Made by a program: the position numbers and the translations under genes
The notes under the pieces: generated by a model
Databases searched by the model: none
Told to the model about the DNA's origin: nothing
What the model saw: only the letters and a program-made list of their open reading frames with translations
Part shown: positions 17,121 through 25,197 of the stretch, piece after piece
How positions within the stretch are numbered: position 1 is the stretch's first letter
How the letters are laid out: each line of letters starts with the position of its first letter
Source of the DNA: an uncultured Verrucomicrobia subdivision 3 bacterium
Lineage (GTDB): Bacteria > Verrucomicrobiota > Verrucomicrobiia > Limisphaerales > DASXHY01
Assembly (NCBI GenBank): GCA_937890005.1
Contig: CALBZA010000074.1
Location: 1-64,000, forward strand
Direction of reading: 5' to 3'
DNA: 64,000 nucleotides

Positions 17121-18356
17121 TCAATTCCACCTCCGCAAGATCAGCGTGGCGTTGGCGCCACCGAATCCAAATGAGTTCGTCAACGCGTATTCGATTCGCG
17201 CGTCCGTTGGCTGCTTCACAAGTGGAAATGCGCAGGCGGGTTCCGGCGTTTGAAGCGTCGAAGTGGGCGGAAGCCATTGTTCCTGAAGTGCCATGAGGCA
17301 TACAACCGCTTCGACGGATCCCGCCGCGCCGAGCAGATGGCCGATGCTCGATTTGGTGGAACTCACCTGAATTTGCGCCGCGTTCGCGCCAGCCCAACGA
17401 TTGATTGCAGCCGCCTCGGCACTGTCGTTCAAAGGTGTTCCAGTGCCATGGGCATTGATGTAACCGATCTGATCCGGAGAAAGTTGTGCGCTGGCGCATG
17501 CGGCGGACATGGAAGCCAATGCGGCATCGCCGTTCGGGTGCGGCTGGGTGAGATGATGCGCGTCAGTCGCGGCGCCGTAACCGACCACTTCGCCGAGAAT
17601 CGTGGCGTTCCGGCGGCTGGCGGATTCCAGGGGTTCCAAAGTCAAAACCGCCGCGCCTTCCCCCAAAGCGAGCCCGTCCCGATGAGCATCGAAAGGCCGG
17701 CATTGCGTGGGTGAAAGGGCCTGGAGTGAATCGAAACCGCCAAAGACCAGTTGGCTGATGGCATCGTATCCGCCGGCAAGCACACGCTCCGCCTCGCCGC
17801 GACGAATCAATTCGAATGCGTGGCCGATAGCGTTTGCGCCGGATGCGCAGGCGTTGGCAATGATTGTGATCGGACCGTGAAATCCAAAAGCTTCGCAAAC
17901 ATTCAATGCCTGTTGTTGCGCCTGATAATGCACGACGCGTTTGGCCTGGTGCTGATGGTTGTGCGGAGATTGGGTCGCCTGCCGGAAGTAAGCCTCACCC
18001 AGGCTCATTCCACCGCTGGTGGTTCCGAGAACGATGGGAAGATGTTCGGACGGTTCCCATCCCGACTGCTTCCATGCCTGATCCGCGGCAACCAGCAACA
18101 TCCGGGCGGCCCGGTCCATTCGGGCAAGGTGCTGGTCGCTGAGTCGCGTTTGGGGCAGGGGAGGAAGATCGAGTTCTGCCGCGACCTTCACGCGCTGGCG
18201 CGAGGCGTCAAAAAGGGTGACCGGACGGGTCGCGACACGGCCGCTGCGGAATCCCAAAGCGTTCTGTTTCCAATCACTTCCGAGCGCGGTGATGATTCCT
18301 GCGCCGGTGACGACGACCCTTGGGGGGACTCCAGTATGACGGAATGGAAACAACAC
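17121..18356 (-). CDS. beta-ketoacyl synthase (FabF/KS-alpha type)
   Basis: 411 residues, a full-length condensing enzyme. The catalytic triad is intact: Cys170 (IANACASGAN), His303 (NAHGTGT) and His340 (KSSIGHLLGAAG, with Lys335). The C-terminal FGFGGANATLIL is the family end. It should perform decarboxylative Claisen condensation of malonyl-ACP with an acyl chain. It is the first gene of the operon and is followed after 1 base by the Cys-less paralogue, an arrangement like KS-alpha/KS-beta in type II polyketide and aryl-polyene clusters. No acyltransferase, dehydratase, cyclase or exporter gene is adjacent, so the product is unknown. Confidence 0.9.
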   Translation of the reverse strand: MLFPFRHTGVPPRVVVTGAGIITALGSDWKQNALGFRSGRVATRPVTLFDASRQRVKVAAELDLPPLPQTRLSDQHLARMDRAARMLLVAADQAWKQSGWEPSEHLPIVLGTTSGGMSLGEAYFRQATQSPHNHQHQAKRVVHYQAQQQALNVCEAFGFHGPITIIANACASGANAIGHAFELIRRGEAERVLAGGYDAISQLVFGGFDSLQALSPTQCRPFDAHRDGLALGEGAAVLTLEPLESASRRNATILGEVVGYGAATDAHHLTQPHPNGDAALASMSAACASAQLSPDQIGYINAHGTGTPLNDSAEAAAINRWAGANAAQIQVSSTKSSIGHLLGAAGSVEAVVCLMALQEQWLPPTSTLQTPEPACAFPLVKQPTDARIEYALTNSFGFGGANATLILRRWN

Positions 18357-18610
18357 GGCGCTTATCGGTTCAAAGTTTTGAAGACTCTAGAAGGTACGGT
18401 TGGAACAAGTCAACGCGCTGGACAGGGCGGGGACAGGAAACGGGGTAAAAGGACGGTACAGAGTTTCAGCGGGAAGTCTGGAGCGTGAGCCGGTGAGTGG
18501 GGGAGGGAGGCAATGGCGGTCCAAAACGTCTGGGTCTCCCTCGGTTTGCCATGCATGACATGGAACAAAATTCTGGCGTTCAGCATACCCAAAGCTAGAA
18601 TCCGCCGGAC

Positions 18611-19000
18611 ATGGGTGCCCCGGTTCTGCCAACCAAGCGAATCCTGGTCGTCGATGACGAGCCTTTCGTCTGCGACGCCGTCAGGATGATGCTGACGTTT
18701 GACGGGCACGAAGTTCGTACCGCGAACAGCGGAAAGGACGCGCTCTCCATTCTTCGCGGGGAACAGTTCGACCTGGTCATCACCGATTTCGCGATGCCTG
18801 CCATGAAAGGCGACGAACTGGCCACGCGGATCAAGTCAGAGTTTCCAAGGCAGCCTGTCATCATGATCACCGCCTACGCGGAGATGCTTCAGTCATCGGG
18901 CAATCCGTTGCCGGGTGTGGATCGCCTCATCAGCAAGCCGTTCCTGCTTGATGACCTGCGTGAGGCCATTGCGCAGGTGCTTCAGGTGGTGCGTTCCTGA
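18611..19000 (+). CDS. single-domain response regulator (CheY-like)
   Basis: 129 residues with receiver residues Asp15-Asp16 (VVDDEPFVCDAV), phosphoacceptor Asp59 (VITDFAMPAMKGDE), Thr87 (MITAY) and Lys109 (SKPF). There is no output domain. It is a close paralogue in layout of the receiver at 1681-2061. It is divergent from the ketosynthase operon (254-base gap) and precedes lepB on the same strand by 151 bases. No kinase is adjacent. Confidence 0.9.
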   Translation: MGAPVLPTKRILVVDDEPFVCDAVRMMLTFDGHEVRTANSGKDALSILRGEQFDLVITDFAMPAMKGDELATRIKSEFPRQPVIMITAYAEMLQSSGNPLPGVDRLISKPFLLDDLREAIAQVLQVVRS

Positions 19001-19151
19001 TCGCCGCTTCGTTTCAGGTTTTCAAGTTCCGATTTCCCCGTGACGTTGATCCGTACTCGTCCGGTGCCCATTTTGCGTAATTCACCCCCATTGTTGCGCG
19101 CATCGAGTCCACATAATCTGGCAGCGGGTAACCAAAACAGTTCTGCCCGCC

Positions 19152-19730
19152 ATGAAAACGGAAGAGCAAGAGGACACGCAAACGGTTCAAGAACCGGTTC
19201 AAGACCGGAAACCCGCCCACGACCGCAAACGAAACGTTCCCAACCTTGGTATTCAAGTGATCCAATGTGTGGTGCTGTCGGTTCTCGCTCTCGGAAGCTA
19301 TTTTCTGGTCAGTCATTATGTGATCCAGTCGGTGGAGGTGGTTGGTCCGAGCATGGCGCCGACACTGCACCATTCGGATCGATACGTTCTAAATCGCCTC
19401 GCGTATGTCGTTCACGGACCGAAGCCGAAAGACATCGTGGTGGTGAAGGATCCAACGGATGGAACCTTCGTGATCAAACGAATCATTGCCATGCCGGGAG
19501 ACGCTGTGCTGTTCAAGAACGGCGAGGTTTATGTGAACGGACAGCGTCTCTCGGAACCTTACGTTCATCCCGGAAATCGCACCTACACCTACTCGGATGC
19601 CGCGGAGCAGCTCATTGTGTGCGGGCGGGACCAGTATTTTCTGCTGGGCGACAATCGCGAAAACAGCTTCGACAGCCGGATGTATGGTCCGGTGCGACGA
19701 CAGAACATTCTCGGCGTCGTCAATCTCTGA
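19152..19730 (+). CDS. lepB: signal peptidase I
   Basis: 192 residues. A charged cytoplasmic N-terminus (about 1-33) is followed by one membrane helix (IQVIQCVVLSVLALGSYFLV, about 35-54). The periplasmic catalytic domain has nucleophile Ser67 (VGPSMAPTL), general base Lys109 (FVIKRIIAMPGD) and box E (LGDNRENSFDSRMYG). It removes signal peptides from Sec and Tat substrates, including several exported enzymes in this window. Only one transmembrane helix is evident, so it is the short form found outside enterobacteria. The N-terminal QEP-V-Q-D-R duplication is unusual but harmless. Confidence 0.93.
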   Translation: MKTEEQEDTQTVQEPVQDRKPAHDRKRNVPNLGIQVIQCVVLSVLALGSYFLVSHYVIQSVEVVGPSMAPTLHHSDRYVLNRLAYVVHGPKPKDIVVVKDPTDGTFVIKRIIAMPGDAVLFKNGEVYVNGQRLSEPYVHPGNRTYTYSDAAEQLIVCGRDQYFLLGDNRENSFDSRMYGPVRRQNILGVVNL

Positions 19731-19790
19731 TCTGCTCCAATTGTATTCGCCGCATTCGCTGGTTTTGGTTTTCGAAAGCACCCAATTGAA

Positions 19791-19897
19791 AACCACCACG
19801 GATGGACACCAATACACGCGGATGATCGGAAGGAATTAGACCGCTTGAGTCGCGATTCTGTTTCTCAACCGTGTTCATCCGCGTTCATCCGTGGTTG
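19791..19897. repeat. inverted pair of CACGGATG-type short-period repeats
   Basis: The left arm (19791-19824) reads as units of CACGGATGGACAC, and the right arm (19868-19897) reads GTGTTCATCCGCGTTCATCC then GTGGTT, the reverse complement with an 11-12-base period. They are separated by about 43 bases within the 297-base lepB-eno gap. Same family as 10957-10988 and 28001-28182. Confidence 0.75.
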
Positions 19898-19959
19898 AAC
19901 AAAAACATGGATTTCTATCCTCAGGATTCGTCTGCGTGGGCCGACTCCACATGCATTCC

Positions 19960-19987
19960 TTGACTCCCTCGGTGCCGATTCTATCAT
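19960..19987 (+). promoter_or_regulatory. sigma-70-like promoter of eno
   Basis: TTGACT (19960-19965) and TATCAT (19982-19987) are separated by 16 bases, and the predicted start of transcription lies about 35 bases before the eno ATG. It lies just after the repeat pair. Confidence 0.5.
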
Positions 19988-20027
19988 CTGCCGACCTTTA
20001 GTTGGTCTTTTGGAATAGAAAACGAAA

Positions 20028-21320
20028 ATGAGCACAATCTATGATATTCAGGCGCGTGAGGTCCTCGATTCACGCGGTAATCCGACGGTCGAAGTGGATG
20101 TAGTCCTCGCGGGTGGCGCGGTAGGTCGCGCAGCGGTTCCGTCCGGCGCCAGCACAGGTGAACATGAAGCCATCGAACTTCGCGACGGTGACAAGAAACG
20201 CTATCTCGGCAAGGGTGTTTCGAAGGCGGTCAAAAACGTTACCGAAAAGATTCTTCCTGCGATTCAGGGATTGGATGCTCTCGATCAGCTGGCGGTGGAC
20301 AGCGCCATGCTCGAACTGGACGGCACCGAGACCAAGTCCAAGCTCGGCGCGAACGCCATCCTCGCGGTCTCTCTTGCAAACGCCAAGGCAGCCGCCGAAG
20401 CGCTCGGAGTTCCGCTGTTCAAATATCTCGGCGGACCGAACGCCAAAGTGCTTCCTGTTCCGATGGCGAACGTCATCAACGGCGGCGCGCATTCCGACGC
20501 TCCGATCGATTTCCAGGAATTCATGATCATGCCGCACGGACTGCCGACCTTCAGCGAAGGTCTGCGTGCGATCACGGAAATCTTCCACGCCCTCAAGGCG
20601 GTGTTGAAGAAGCGCGGCCTGAGCACCGCGGTCGGTGACGAAGGAGGATTCGCTCCGAAGCTGAACAGCGTTGAAGACGCGATCGAATCGATTCTTCAAG
20701 CCACCAAGGACGCCGGCTACAAGGCGGGCAAGCAAATCTTCCTCGCGTTGGACGTCGCCAGCTCCGAGTTCTACAACAAGAACGGCACCTATACCTTCAA
20801 GAAGAGCACCGGCAAAACCATCTCCGGCGAAGAACTGGTTGATTTCTACGTCAAGCTCTGCGGCAAGTATCCGATCGTCAGCATCGAAGACGGCTGCGCT
20901 GAAGGCGATTGGAAGCATTGGAAGCTGCTCACCGAGAAACTCGGCGATCGCGTCCAGCTCGTCGGCGACGATCTGTTCGTCACGAACACCAAGTTCCTCA
21001 AGAAGGGCATCGACACCGGCACGGCCAACTCGATCCTCGTCAAGGTGAACCAGATCGGTTCGTTGACCGAAACGCTCGACGCGGTTCAGCTTGCGCAGTT
21101 CAACGGCTACACCGCAGTGCTCAGCCATCGTTCCGGTGAAACTGAAGATTCCACCATCGCCGACATCGCGGTGGCAACGAATTGCGGTCAGATCAAGACC
21201 GGCTCGCTCAGCCGTTCGGATCGGTTGGCGAAATACAATCAGCTGCTGCGCATCGAACAGATTCTCGGCAGCAACGCGGTTTACGCAGGCGTCAACGCAC
21301 TGCCGAAAGCCCGCCGCTGA
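20028..21320 (+). CDS. eno: enolase
   Basis: 430 residues. Enolase interconverts 2-phosphoglycerate and phosphoenolpyruvate in glycolysis and gluconeogenesis. Diagnostic segments: AREVLDSRGNPTVEVDV at the N-terminus, PSGASTGEHEA loop, VGDEGGFAP with the catalytic Glu, the metal ligands in LALDVASSEF, SIEDG and VGDDLFVTN, and the SHRSGETED catalytic/C-terminal region with the Lys in ILVKVNQIG. Full length and intact. It has its own promoter and a strong terminator downstream, so it is likely monocistronic. Confidence 0.98.
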   Translation: MSTIYDIQAREVLDSRGNPTVEVDVVLAGGAVGRAAVPSGASTGEHEAIELRDGDKKRYLGKGVSKAVKNVTEKILPAIQGLDALDQLAVDSAMLELDGTETKSKLGANAILAVSLANAKAAAEALGVPLFKYLGGPNAKVLPVPMANVINGGAHSDAPIDFQEFMIMPHGLPTFSEGLRAITEIFHALKAVLKKRGLSTAVGDEGGFAPKLNSVEDAIESILQATKDAGYKAGKQIFLALDVASSEFYNKNGTYTFKKSTGKTISGEELVDFYVKLCGKYPIVSIEDGCAEGDWKHWKLLTEKLGDRVQLVGDDLFVTNTKFLKKGIDTGTANSILVKVNQIGSLTETLDAVQLAQFNGYTAVLSHRSGETEDSTIADIAVATNCGQIKTGSLSRSDRLAKYNQLLRIEQILGSNAVYAGVNALPKARR

Positions 21321-21342
21321 TCTCTTTTCGAGTTTTTGCCAC

Positions 21343-21373
21343 AAGCCGCATTCTTCGGGATGCGGCTTTTTTA
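21343..21373 (+). terminator. intrinsic terminator of eno
   Basis: AAGCCGCAT (21343-21351) and ATGCGGCTT (21360-21368) form a perfect 9-bp stem with an 8-base loop, followed by a run of T to 21372. It lies 22 bases after the eno stop. Confidence 0.9.
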
Positions 21374-21505
21374 TTTCCGAGTTTTTAGTTCCGGGTTTTG
21401 AGTTTTTGAGTTGATCGGAAACATCTCTCAATACGGTGCTCGAGCCCTTCAATCCGTGCCGCTGCGAAATTGACTCTGCGGCAGTCGTTTCACTACGGTA
21501 GGCGG

Positions 21506-22219
21506 ATGATTATTGCGCCGTCGCTGCTTGCTTCCGATTACACCCGATTCGGGAAGGAAGCGATCCGTGCCGGCGGTTCGGGTGCGGACTGGCTGCATCT
21601 GGACATCATGGACGGCCACTTCGTTCCGAACATTTCTTTCGGCCCGGCATTGGTCGGCACACTTCGTCCGCTCACGAAGATTTTCTTCGACGTTCACCTG
21701 ATGTGTTCCAAGCCGGAGATTCTGCTGGAGCCGTTTGCGCAGGCCGGCGCAAATCAGATGACGATTCATGTGGAACTGGGTGATCAGGTCACGCCGTTGA
21801 TCTGGAAGATCAAGAAGCTCGGCAAAAAAGTCGGCCTCGCGATCAATCCACCGACTGCCATCTCGATGGTTCAGCCGCATCTGGATCAGGTGGACACCGT
21901 GCTCGTGATGACGGTCAATCCCGGTTTCGGCGGGCAGGAGTTTATTTACGAGACACTGCCGAAAATTCAGCAGGTTGCGGCGTGGCGTCGGGATCGCGGA
22001 TTGAATTATCACATCGAAGTCGATGGCGGCATCAACTTTCAGACCGCTCCGGAATGTGCCCGGGCCGGTGCCGATGCGTTCGTGAGCGGAACGACGTTGT
22101 TCAAGCAGCGAAGCCTTCGCGGTGCGGTGTCGAAGATGCGGAAAGTTCTCCTCTCCGCGCAGTCCCAGTCGAAAACGAAAATTTCTGTCGATAACAGCAA
22201 CAACCTCCAACTTCTTTAA
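21506..22219 (+). CDS. rpe: ribulose-phosphate 3-epimerase
   Basis: 237 residues. Rpe interconverts ribulose 5-phosphate and xylulose 5-phosphate in the pentose phosphate pathway. Motifs: APSLLASDYTRFG, the metal-binding LHLDIMDGHFVPN, FDVHLMCSKPE, MTVNPGFGGQEF and the phosphate loop EVDGGIN...ADAFVSGTTLF. ATG 21506 gives the standard N-terminus; an extension to 21470 is not needed. The stop is directly followed by the ATG of the phosphohexomutase gene (0-base gap), so the two are one operon. Confidence 0.96.
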   Translation: MIIAPSLLASDYTRFGKEAIRAGGSGADWLHLDIMDGHFVPNISFGPALVGTLRPLTKIFFDVHLMCSKPEILLEPFAQAGANQMTIHVELGDQVTPLIWKIKKLGKKVGLAINPPTAISMVQPHLDQVDTVLVMTVNPGFGGQEFIYETLPKIQQVAAWRRDRGLNYHIEVDGGINFQTAPECARAGADAFVSGTTLFKQRSLRGAVSKMRKVLLSAQSQSKTKISVDNSNNLQLL

Positions 22220-23638
22220 ATGGGAAAAATCACCTTCGGAACCGATGGATGGCGATCTGTGATCGCTGAGGATTTCACGTTCGCCAATGTCGCGCGCGTC
22301 TCACAGGCGGCGGCCGATTTCTGGAAGGCAAACCCGGTCAACGGAACCGAGCAGAAGATCATCGTTGGATACGACCGCCGTTTCTTTTCGGATCGATTCG
22401 CGCAGATCGCGGCGGAGGTGATGGCGGCAAACGATTTTCAAGTGGTTCTCACTCCTGCCCCGACGCCCACACCCGCCATCTCGTATGCCGTCAAACAGCA
22501 GAAGGCGCTGGGCGGCGTGATGATCACCGCGAGCCACAATCCGCCATCGTTCAACGGCTTCAAGCTGAAGTCATATTACGGCGGTTCAAGTGACCCTGAG
22601 ACGTGCAAGGGAGTGGAAAGCTATCTCGACAAAAATCCCGTGAAGAGCCAGCCGCTGGCCGATGCGGTGAAGTCAAAGCGCGTTCAGATCAGGAACATCA
22701 AGCCCGCGCACTATGCGGCGATCAAGAAGCTGGTCGATTTCAAGCTGATCGCGAAATCGAAGCTGCGTTTTGCCCATGAGGCGTTATTCGGTGTTGGCGC
22801 GGGCTGTTTTGAAGAGCTGCTCGCCGGAACGACTTGCAAGGTCACGACGCTGAATGCGACGCACGATCCTTTCTTCGGCGGCATCAATCCCGAGCCAATC
22901 GAAAAGAATTACGTTCGCAGCGCCGCGTTCCTGAAAAAGAATCCGCACGACATATGCCTGGTCACTGATGGCGATGCTGACCGCGTTGGCGGAATGGACG
23001 GCCGCGGAAATTATCTTTCAACCCATCAGATCATCTGCCTGTTGCTGCAACATCTCGTGCGCAACCGCGATGAAAAGGGCCGCGTGGTGAAGGCGCTGAC
23101 AACCACGTCGATGGTGGACAAGATGTGTTCGGCGTTCGGACTTGAGCTGGTGGAAACAGGCGTTGGTTTCAAGTATGTCTGCGCCGAAATGATCAAAGGC
23201 GGCGTATTGCTCGGTGCTGAAGAAAGCGGCGGGATTGGATTCCCCGGTCACATTCCTGAGCGCGATGGCATTGCAGCCGGATTGTTCCTGCTGGAAATGC
23301 TCGCGATGGAAAAGACTTCGGTGAACAAGTTGACTGCCGCGCTGGAAAAACAGTTTGGAACGCATCGATACGGCCGCATCGACACGCATTTCCCGCTCGA
23401 AAAACGTCCGCTGCTCATGGAGTTCCTGAAGAACAATCCGCCCGCAAAACTTCTGCGCTCGCCTGTCGCTGAAGTGAAAAGCTATGACGGCGTGAAGTTC
23501 GTCGCCAATGACACGTCGTGGCTGATGCTGCGCGGTTCTGGAACGGAACCGATTCTGCGCATCTACGCCGAGGCGAAGACCGATGCGGACGCGCAGAAGC
23601 TGCTCAAGCTCGGAGTGGAACTTACGAAGAAAGTCTGA
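22220..23638 (+). CDS. phosphoglucomutase/phosphomannomutase family protein
   Basis: 472 residues of the alpha-D-phosphohexomutase superfamily. The phosphoserine is Ser105 in MITASHNPPSFNGFK, the metal-binding loop is VTDGDADRVGG (about 249-258), the sugar-binding loop is GAEESGGIGF and the phosphate-binding loop is RGSGTEPILRIY near the C-terminus. It moves phosphate between C1 and C6 of glucose or mannose phosphates, feeding nucleotide-sugar synthesis. The exact sugar is not decidable from motifs; GlmM is less likely because the metal loop and overall length differ from typical GlmM. Translated immediately after rpe. Confidence 0.9.
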   Translation: MGKITFGTDGWRSVIAEDFTFANVARVSQAAADFWKANPVNGTEQKIIVGYDRRFFSDRFAQIAAEVMAANDFQVVLTPAPTPTPAISYAVKQQKALGGVMITASHNPPSFNGFKLKSYYGGSSDPETCKGVESYLDKNPVKSQPLADAVKSKRVQIRNIKPAHYAAIKKLVDFKLIAKSKLRFAHEALFGVGAGCFEELLAGTTCKVTTLNATHDPFFGGINPEPIEKNYVRSAAFLKKNPHDICLVTDGDADRVGGMDGRGNYLSTHQIICLLLQHLVRNRDEKGRVVKALTTTSMVDKMCSAFGLELVETGVGFKYVCAEMIKGGVLLGAEESGGIGFPGHIPERDGIAAGLFLLEMLAMEKTSVNKLTAALEKQFGTHRYGRIDTHFPLEKRPLLMEFLKNNPPAKLLRSPVAEVKSYDGVKFVANDTSWLMLRGSGTEPILRIYAEAKTDADAQKLLKLGVELTKKV

Positions 23639-23725
23639 GCGAAAGCCGGCTGGCTCGGCAGGGCAGCTCCACAGAAAAAGCAAGCTGACCGTTGAGGCCG
23701 CCGCGGGTCCGGTTATCCTCGGATC

Positions 23726-25120
23726 ATGTTGAAAACGCTCGTGAAATCCTGGTGGCGGCTTGTTGCGATTGCCGTTCTTTTTCCGGCTCCGTTGATTTTT
23801 GCCGGGGAAATCATCACGGTCAGATCGTTGTCCGAGCTCGCAGAAGTTTCGGCGCGTGACGGTCAGAATGTAAAGCTTGAGCCGGGCGTTTACCGCATGG
23901 CGGATTATCTTACCGAGCCGGTCCTTCAACAGATTCGATCAGAGGTGAACCGATCGGAACGTCGTCCGCCGGTTCCGATGTTCCTCTTTCGCGGCAACAG
24001 CAATCGTTTTGATTTCACCGGCGTGACGATTGAGATCGATACGTCGCTTTACCCGAAACTTCCGACGCCGAGCTACATTCGATGCATCATCATCGGCGGA
24101 AACGGAAATCATCTGGACGGGCTCGCCATTCGAAATACAGGACCGGAGAGAGGCAGCGGCGGGAACACGCTGTCCGTCGCCGGCTCCGGCAATGTGCTGG
24201 AAAACATCACGCTGCATGTGCGCGGTTCGTTCCCTTATGGATACGGCGACCTTTTAGGCAAAGGCGGACCGAACCTCGTTGGGCTTCAGAAGCAGAGCGG
24301 CATTCAAGTGATTGGATCGAACACGATTTTACGGCGATGCCGGGTATTCAGTCGTGCGTTCGGCCACTGCTTCTATGTGCAGGGTGGCGAGAACAGCCGG
24401 CTGGAAGATTGTTACGCGGAGGGGGAAATGCGTCCGACGAGCGAAATGCTGCGCGAAACCAACGGACCTGCGTTCAATCTGAGATTCGCTTCGGTTTATG
24501 AGAATCGGGACGGCCGATACATGATCACGCCGGGTTACATGAAGAGTCTCGTCGAGGATGGCTTCAGGACGTATGGAAACGCTGGAAACATCACGCTGAT
24601 CAACTGCACCGCTGTAAACACACGAGCTGGATTTGAAATCGGCGCACGGGATGACAGTCCGGGAAAGACGCTGGTCGAAGGCTGCGTGGCGCGTGGGTGC
24701 GAGCGTGCCTTTCTTCTTGGGTCGCATGTCATTGTGCGACGGAGCCGCGGCGACGCGTGTTACGGACCGCTGCTTTACCTTCGCGGCGGCAGGGATTCCG
24801 ACATCGAACTGGAACTCGCGCCGGAGATGTCGAACTTCACCGTGCATACCATTGCAACGATTGCCGGCACGAATCATAGCGTCCGCCTGTTTTCCAATGC
24901 AGCCGCACACAGCGTGCTGAAAGTGCCGATCCTGCTTGGATATGGAATGCCCGGCGCTGCTGAAATGGCCAGTCCGATTCGACCGGCGCCGGCGAAGAAC
25001 ATTCGTTTCAAGAATGAACTGCCCGGAGTGTCGGTGATTGTGAGCGATTCTGCAATCGACTGCGATGTTCAGTCGGCCGGAAAGGTGTTGAAGGATTCCA
25101 ACCTGCGGAAGTTGCCGTAG
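23726..25120 (+). CDS. secreted right-handed beta-helix protein
   Basis: 464 residues. The signal peptide (residues 1-26, VAIAVLFPAPLIFAG) is followed by a repetitive parallel beta-helix: rungs such as NRFDFTGVTIEID, NHLDGLAIRNTG, NVLENITLHVRG, TILRRCRVFSRAFGHCFYVQ, SRLEDCYAEGE and ITLINCTAVNTRAGFEI recur about every 22-30 residues. Such proteins include polysaccharide lyases and epimerases, but I cannot identify catalytic residues, and non-enzymatic binding proteins have the same fold. The conserved Cys in several rungs (RRCRV, EDCYA, INCTA, EGCVA) is notable. Probably periplasmic or exported. Convergent with the barrel protein. Confidence 0.75.
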   Translation: MLKTLVKSWWRLVAIAVLFPAPLIFAGEIITVRSLSELAEVSARDGQNVKLEPGVYRMADYLTEPVLQQIRSEVNRSERRPPVPMFLFRGNSNRFDFTGVTIEIDTSLYPKLPTPSYIRCIIIGGNGNHLDGLAIRNTGPERGSGGNTLSVAGSGNVLENITLHVRGSFPYGYGDLLGKGGPNLVGLQKQSGIQVIGSNTILRRCRVFSRAFGHCFYVQGGENSRLEDCYAEGEMRPTSEMLRETNGPAFNLRFASVYENRDGRYMITPGYMKSLVEDGFRTYGNAGNITLINCTAVNTRAGFEIGARDDSPGKTLVEGCVARGCERAFLLGSHVIVRRSRGDACYGPLLYLRGGRDSDIELELAPEMSNFTVHTIATIAGTNHSVRLFSNAAAHSVLKVPILLGYGMPGAAEMASPIRPAPAKNIRFKNELPGVSVIVSDSAIDCDVQSAGKVLKDSNLRKLP

Positions 25121-25142
25121 GGGGCAGTTGAGCGCGCTTTGT

Positions 25143-25165
25143 GCGGGTCGCGGGGCGCAACCCGC
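25143..25165. terminator. possible bidirectional terminator hairpin
   Basis: GCGGGT (25143-25148) and ACCCGC (25160-25165) form a GC-rich stem between the convergent beta-helix and outer-membrane barrel genes. There is no T tract on either side, so this is weak. Confidence 0.25.
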
Positions 25166-25197
25166 GTCCAAGGCGGGCGCGTTCCCCGTCACTCGCT

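Noticed and set aside
20070..21452. A 460-codon open frame on the minus strand
   Set aside because: It is antisense to eno, which is fully conserved; high GC and codon bias create long antisense frames. It has no motifs.
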